Origin: DAOSWM01 sp035380045
GTDB lineage: Bacteria; Bacteroidota; Bacteroidia; Bacteroidales; Tenuifilaceae
Direction: 5' to 3'
Assembly (NCBI GenBank): GCA_035380045.1
Contig: DAOSWM010000094.1
Span: 1 to 9,595 of the forward strand
DNA length: 9,595 nt
Below the pieces are notes generated by a model. It saw only the letters and a list, made by a program, of their open reading frames with translations, searched no databases and had not been told where the DNA came from. The translations under genes were made by a program, and so were the position numbers. Every line of letters begins with the position of its first letter. Positions within the stretch are counted from its first letter, which is position 1. Positions 5,636-9,595 of this stretch are shown here, piece by piece.

Positions 5636-6772
5636 TTATCTGTTTAAGTACTTCGAAAGCATTTCAATTAGGCGGTCGCGATTAATGGGTTTCGAGATGT
5701 AATCGTCGCAACCAGCGGCAAGCGCTTTCTCCTTGTCCGACTCAAAAGCGTAGGCCGTTTGGGCAATAATGGGTAAATCGTTACGAATTTTCTTAATTTC
5801 TCGGGTTGCCTCCAATCCATCCTTTACCGGCATTTTAATGTCCATAAGAACTAAATCGATGGAGGGGTTGCTCCTCACCATTTCAACAGCTTCGAGTCCG
5901 TTAGCAGCCCAGCTGAAATCAGCATTAATTTGAGTTAGCAACTGTTTAAAGTACAGGTAGTTTATTTCGTTATCCTCCGCAATTAAAATTTTCTTTTTTC
6001 CACCTTTTGGTTGCTCAGTCATAAATTCAGATGTTAAGTATTTCTTTTCAGTGCTTGTGTTGTATGGTATTGTGAATGTGAATTTTGAACCCTCGTTGGG
6101 GGAAGATTCAACCGAAATTTCTCCGCCCATTTTGTTTACCAACGCCTTCGATATTGAAAGGCCAAGGCCCGTACCGCCGGTTTGCCGTGATAGCTCGGTT
6201 TCAACCTGGCGGAATATGTTGAAAATTAAGTTTTTCATCTCCTGAGGAACGCCAACCCCCGAGTCTTCAACAAAAAATTCAAGGAAATCGCCTTTTGGCA
6301 TGTAGCCAAATTTTACGAAGCCCTGCTTCGTGAACTTGAAAGCATTCCCCAAAAGGTTGGTGATTATTTGCCTGAGCCGGGTGTCGTCGGTTTCAATTAC
6401 ACATTCGTTATTTGCCAGGCCGGTTGAAAAGGAGAACGTTAACCCAAGCGAATCGGCTTTGGGCTTGAACAGTAAAAATTGCTCGTGCAGAAGCTCGTTT
6501 ATGTTCACAGGAGCCTTACTTATGGTTATAAGGTTCGATTGGATTTTTGAAATGTCGATTAAATCGTTAATAATGGTAAGAAGCTGGTTTCCGCTGTGCT
6601 GAATTATTGAAATGTACTCGTTGCGTTCCTCATCGCCGAGTTCGGGGTTTTGTATAAGCTGCGAGAAACCCATAATGCCGTTCATGGGTGTACGAACCTC
6701 GTGGCTCATGTTGGCCAAAAATGCCGACATGAGCTTCTCGCTCTCTTCGGCTTTCTCCTTGGCTGCCAGCAA
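5636..6772 (-). pseudogene. Hybrid histidine kinase lacking its sensor region (5'-truncated)
   Basis: The open frame gives 378 residues from a TTG at 6770-6772. Residues 1-14 are the end of a coiled-coil linker. HisKA follows with phospho-acceptor His24 (NMSHEVRTP), then HATPase_c with N-box Asn139/Asn143 (TNLLGNAFKF), G1 DSGVG (170-174) and G2 GGTGLGLS (199-206). The receiver domain at about 260-376 has acidic pocket Glu266/Asp267, phospho-acceptor Asp311 (LMDIKMP), Thr339 and Lys361. All catalytic residues are intact, so phosphorelay from His24 to Asp311 is possible in principle. The frame is closed by a stop codon (6785-6787) only four codons before the TTG. No ATG precedes Met15 (6728-6730), which sits just before the H-box. 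Normal relatives have PAS or membrane domains before this linker, so the gene looks 5'-truncated. The undamaged frame means a short cytosolic kinase from the TTG cannot be excluded. It converges on the sigma operon and diverges from the next kinase. Confidence 0.8.
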
Positions 6773-6784
6773 CTCGGTATTACT

Positions 6785-6890
6785 TTATAAGTTTTTAGGG
6801 AATAGATATAATTTATTCAAATAATTAAAGTATTAATTAAGTTTTAAAAAAAACGGGTTAATTTTATAGGATATTAATATTATTGTTTAC
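6785..6890. other. AT-rich divergent spacer between two histidine kinases
   Basis: These 106 bp are very AT-rich with stop codons in the frames inspected and hold no gene. The spacer must contain the promoter of the plus-strand kinase, but I find no clear TAnnTTTG box with a correctly spaced -33 element. On the minus strand it reads straight into the truncated kinase, whose homology to full-length kinases ends at its right edge, so this may be the breakpoint of a rearrangement. Confidence 0.6.
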
Positions 6891-9595
6891 ATGTTCATAA
6901 TCGATCTCATTTACAACCTCTCTGCACTTGTAGCGCTTAGTATTGTATCTGGCTTTATCGATAATCGATGGAGTAGCACAACCAAGCTAGGAGAAATAAT
7001 TCAGGGGTTACTCTTTGGAGGAGTTGCCATGCTTGGCATGATTAACCCGCTGGTTTTTGATGCCGGAATTGTGTTCGATGGCCGTTCGGTTGTGATAAGC
7101 TTGTGCGCCCTGTTTTTTGGGCCAATTGCGGCAGCCATTTCTTCATCCATGGCCATTGTGCTAAGAGTTTACCAAGGCGGAGCCGGGGCGATTATGGGGG
7201 TTTCAGTTATTACAGCATCGGCCCTAATAGGGGTTTTTTACCACTACCGACGCAAGAGGCGAAGCAAAAGAATTTCAACATTATTTTTGCTGGGATTTGG
7301 GCTTCTGGTTCACATTGTTATGCTTGCCCTAACGCTAACCCTTCCAAAAGATGCAGCACGAGCTGTGCTCGAAAATGTTGGGCTGGCAATCATCGTTTTC
7401 TACCCAATAGCAACCATTCTTATTGGTAAAATTCTTCACGACCAGGAAGTTAAGGTCAGGTCGGTTCAGGCCCTGCGTAGCAGCGAGGAGCATTTTCGCT
7501 CATTGGCAAACGATTCACCTATTGGAATTTGGCGGGTAACCCCCGAAGGAATTGTAGTATTCGCAAACCAGCGAGTTTGCAAAATTATGGGGTGTTCAAA
7601 TCCCAACGATATTATAAGTAAACCATTCATTGAATTTGTTTATTTTGATGATTTAGAAGAAGTTAATAATGCTTGGAAGAAACAACTCAACGGGGTTGAG
7701 CATTTCTCTCAGGAATTCAGAATACATAAGCCGGATGGAACTGTTTTATGGGTGTTCGGACAATTTCAATCCCAAATAAATGAGTTTGGCGATGCGGTGG
7801 GTTTCGTTGGCTCCCTCGCTGATATTGATGAGCAAAAGAAGTTCGAGAATGAGCTTCTTAGGTGGCAACTTATTTTTAATGCCACAAAAGTAGGAGTTGC
7901 AGTTGGAAATGTGGAAGTTCCCAAAATTGAAATATTCAACCCTGCTTTTGCCGAAATATACGGTTACTCCCCCGAGGAGATATACGGAAAATCAGTTGCC
8001 GATTTCTTTGCCCCCGAAAAAAGGGATACAATTCCTGATGTGATAAGGAAATCGTACGAGAATGGTTTCCATGTGTTTGAAACGGTTCACATAAAAAAAG
8101 ATGGCTCAAGGTTTCCTGCCTTGCTTAGCATGACTGGAGTTAAGGATGAGCATGGAAACCCAATGTATAGAATTGTTAACGTGCAGGATATTACCGAGCT
8201 AAAAAAGGCAGAGGCAGAAATAAATGCGCAACGTTTACGGCTGGAAAATATCATTAAAGGAACTAATGTGGGAACCTGGGAATGGAAAATTAAGGATGGC
8301 GAAATTACCGTAAACGAACGTTGGGCCGAAATTATTGGCTATACCCTCGAAGATCTGCAGCCCACAACAATTCAAACATGGCAGAATTTTTCACACCCCG
8401 ATGATTTCATACAGTCAAACAAAAAAATTGAGGAGCACTTTTCTGGCCAATCCGATTTCTACGAGTGTGAGGTAAGAATGAAACACAGCGATGGGAGCTG
8501 GGTTTGGGTACTCGATAAGGGAAGCGTTGCCGAGTGGGATAGCGAAGGAAATCCCCTTGTAATGTACGGAACCCACTTTGATATTACCGAGCGCAAAAGG
8601 GCGGAGGAAACACTAAAACAGAACGAGCATAAGTTGAAGGAACAGAACGAGGAGTACCTAGCACTGAACGAGGAGCTAACCGAGATAAATACAAAACTTC
8701 GGGCAAGTGAAGTAAGGCTCAAGGAGCAGAATGAGGAGTACCTAGCCTTGAATGAGGAGCTAACCGAATCGAATGAGCGGATAAAAACCATTAACCAGCA
8801 GCTCGATGAAGCACGAAAAAAAGCCGAGCAAAGCGACTCTCTAAAATCAGCATTCCTAGCCAACATGAGCCATGAAATAAGAACACCAATGAATGCAATT
8901 ATTGGTTTCTCAAATATTCTTACACGCCCAAATCTTTCCCCTGAAAAGCAGAAGCATTTCGCAAAGGTTATTAACGCATCATGTAACCAGCTACTCACCA
9001 TTATTAACGATGTGCTTGATATCTCAAAAATTGAAACGGGTCAGGTATCCATTGTGAAAAGTAGCATAAATGTAAATAGTTTACTTCGCTCAGTACAGTC
9101 GCTTTTCCTTTACAACGCAACCAACAAAAAAAATAAGTTGCAGCTGCAGCTCTCGCTCCCCGATAACCTGTGCATCTTTGAAACCGATGAAACGAAGCTG
9201 AGTCAAATTCTTTCGAACCTGGTTAGCAACGCTATTAAATTCACCAATAATGGAATTATTGAGGTTGGTTACGATATGAAAAATTCAACCATAGAGTTTT
9301 ATGTGAACGATACCGGGATTGGGATTGCAGAGGAGCATCACCAAACCATTTTCGACAGGTTCAGGCAGGTTGACATGAGCGAGTCGAGAAACTATGGGGG
9401 AACGGGACTGGGATTGGCCATCTCAAAAGCTTTTGTTGAGCTACTTGGGGGTAAAATATGGGTAACCTCAGAGGTTGGTGTAGGTTCATCGTTTCGTTTT
9501 ACATTGCCCTACGATGGTGTTGGCCAGCATGTTGAGGTTTCTGATGATAGCAAGCAGGATTCTTTTAGCTTTAATGGAAGCACCATACTGGTTGC
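6891..9595 (+). CDS. Membrane hybrid sensor histidine kinase: LytS-type 5TM, three PAS, HisKA, HATPase (partial, 3' end outside window)
   Basis: 901 codons are open to the window end. Residues 1-180 form a 5TM receptor of the LytS/YhcK type: several hydrophobic helices with an NP (52-53), DGR (63-65), FGP (76-78), Arg92 and GGAG (96-99). Three PAS domains follow at about 198-315, 322-440 and 445-565; the second and third end in the usual DITELKKAE and DITERKRAE. A long coiled coil (about 566-650) contains a 28-residue duplication. HisKA has phospho-acceptor His661 (NMSHEIRTP). HATPase_c shows Asn776/Asn780 (SNLVSNAIKF), DTGIG (807-811) and GGTGLGLA (836-843). The last residues (GSTILV) look like the first strand of a receiver domain, so this is probably a hybrid kinase. 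ATG 6891 is the first start after an in-frame TAG at 6867-6869. The ligand is unknown; multiple PAS domains suggest cytosolic sensing in addition to the membrane receptor. It lies head-to-head with the truncated kinase. Confidence 0.93.
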   Translation, partial: MFIIDLIYNLSALVALSIVSGFIDNRWSSTTKLGEIIQGLLFGGVAMLGMINPLVFDAGIVFDGRSVVISLCALFFGPIAAAISSSMAIVLRVYQGGAGAIMGVSVITASALIGVFYHYRRKRRSKRISTLFLLGFGLLVHIVMLALTLTLPKDAARAVLENVGLAIIVFYPIATILIGKILHDQEVKVRSVQALRSSEEHFRSLANDSPIGIWRVTPEGIVVFANQRVCKIMGCSNPNDIISKPFIEFVYFDDLEEVNNAWKKQLNGVEHFSQEFRIHKPDGTVLWVFGQFQSQINEFGDAVGFVGSLADIDEQKKFENELLRWQLIFNATKVGVAVGNVEVPKIEIFNPAFAEIYGYSPEEIYGKSVADFFAPEKRDTIPDVIRKSYENGFHVFETVHIKKDGSRFPALLSMTGVKDEHGNPMYRIVNVQDITELKKAEAEINAQRLRLENIIKGTNVGTWEWKIKDGEITVNERWAEIIGYTLEDLQPTTIQTWQNFSHPDDFIQSNKKIEEHFSGQSDFYECEVRMKHSDGSWVWVLDKGSVAEWDSEGNPLVMYGTHFDITERKRAEETLKQNEHKLKEQNEEYLALNEELTEINTKLRASEVRLKEQNEEYLALNEELTESNERIKTINQQLDEARKKAEQSDSLKSAFLANMSHEIRTPMNAIIGFSNILTRPNLSPEKQKHFAKVINASCNQLLTIINDVLDISKIETGQVSIVKSSINVNSLLRSVQSLFLYNATNKKNKLQLQLSLPDNLCIFETDETKLSQILSNLVSNAIKFTNNGIIEVGYDMKNSTIEFYVNDTGIGIAEEHHQTIFDRFRQVDMSESRNYGGTGLGLAISKAFVELLGGKIWVTSEVGVGSSFRFTLPYDGVGQHVEVSDDSKQDSFSFNGSTILV
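8634..8768 (+). repeat. Tandem coiled-coil duplication within the kinase linker
   Basis: The 17-residue string LKEQNEEYLALNEELTE occurs twice, at residues 582-598 (8634-8684) and 610-626 (8718-8768). Starts are 84 bp, or 28 residues (four heptads), apart. The protein copies are identical while the DNA copies differ at several third positions, so the duplication is not fresh. The flanks (NEHK / SEVR before, INTK / SNER after) also correspond, which fits duplication of a full 28-residue unit. Confidence 0.9.

Noticed and set aside
6796..6850. AT-rich imperfect palindrome around AATTTATTCAAATAATT as an operator
   Set aside because: The symmetry is partial and expected by chance at this AT content.
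8459..9001. 180-codon minus-strand open frame
   Set aside because: Its Ser/Phe-rich sequence is the antisense of the Glu-rich coiled coil and HisKA region of the large kinase.

Overview
The window looks like chromosomal DNA of a Bacteroidota bacterium, most likely in or near the Bacteroidales (inference, not confirmed). The signs are a TAnnTTTG-type -7 box, leaders without strong Shine-Dalgarno sequences, a three-gene ECF-sigma / FKVPEGYFDELP-type membrane protein / Spy-like sensor cassette, and PAS-rich hybrid histidine kinases with NEEL-rich linkers. There are no RNA genes or CRISPR arrays. A run of exactly 100 N (1374-1473) is an assembly gap of unknown true size, so linkage of the leftmost gene to the rest is provisional.

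Layout: (1) 111-1277, minus strand: a complete tyrosine recombinase reading away from the gap. (2) 1564-5352, plus strand: six closely spaced genes that look like one operon. These are the transketolase N-terminal subunit, a small methylglyoxal-synthase-fold protein, the transketolase C-terminal subunit, an ECF sigma factor, a one-TM putative anti-sigma factor, and a periplasmic or lipoprotein Spy-like sensor. The operon ends in a strong intrinsic terminator (5390-5416). (3) 5353-5635: a convergent intergenic region holding that terminator, a 145-bp MITE-like palindromic element with perfect 14-bp terminal inverted repeats, and a second copy of the last 22 bp of the sensor gene. (4) 5636-6784, minus strand: a hybrid histidine kinase with intact HisKA, HATPase and receiver domains but no sensor region and no ATG ahead of the kinase core. 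It appears to be 5'-truncated. (5) 6785-6890: an AT-rich divergent spacer. (6) 6891 to the window end, plus strand: a large membrane hybrid histidine kinase with a LytS-type 5TM receptor, three PAS domains, a coiled coil with a 28-residue internal duplication, HisKA and HATPase. It runs off the edge where a receiver domain seems to begin.

How the genes may work together: the split transketolase would carry out two-carbon transfers in the non-oxidative pentose phosphate pathway. The protein encoded between its two subunits belongs to the methylglyoxal synthase fold, but carries Tyr where the E. coli enzyme has its catalytic Asp71. The same transcription unit appears to continue into a complete sigma / anti-sigma / sensor module, so central carbon metabolism and an envelope-signal module may be co-expressed. 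The most unusual points are this operon with its catalytically altered MGS-like protein, the truncated kinase head-to-head with a full-length paralogue, and the repeat-rich convergent spacer.
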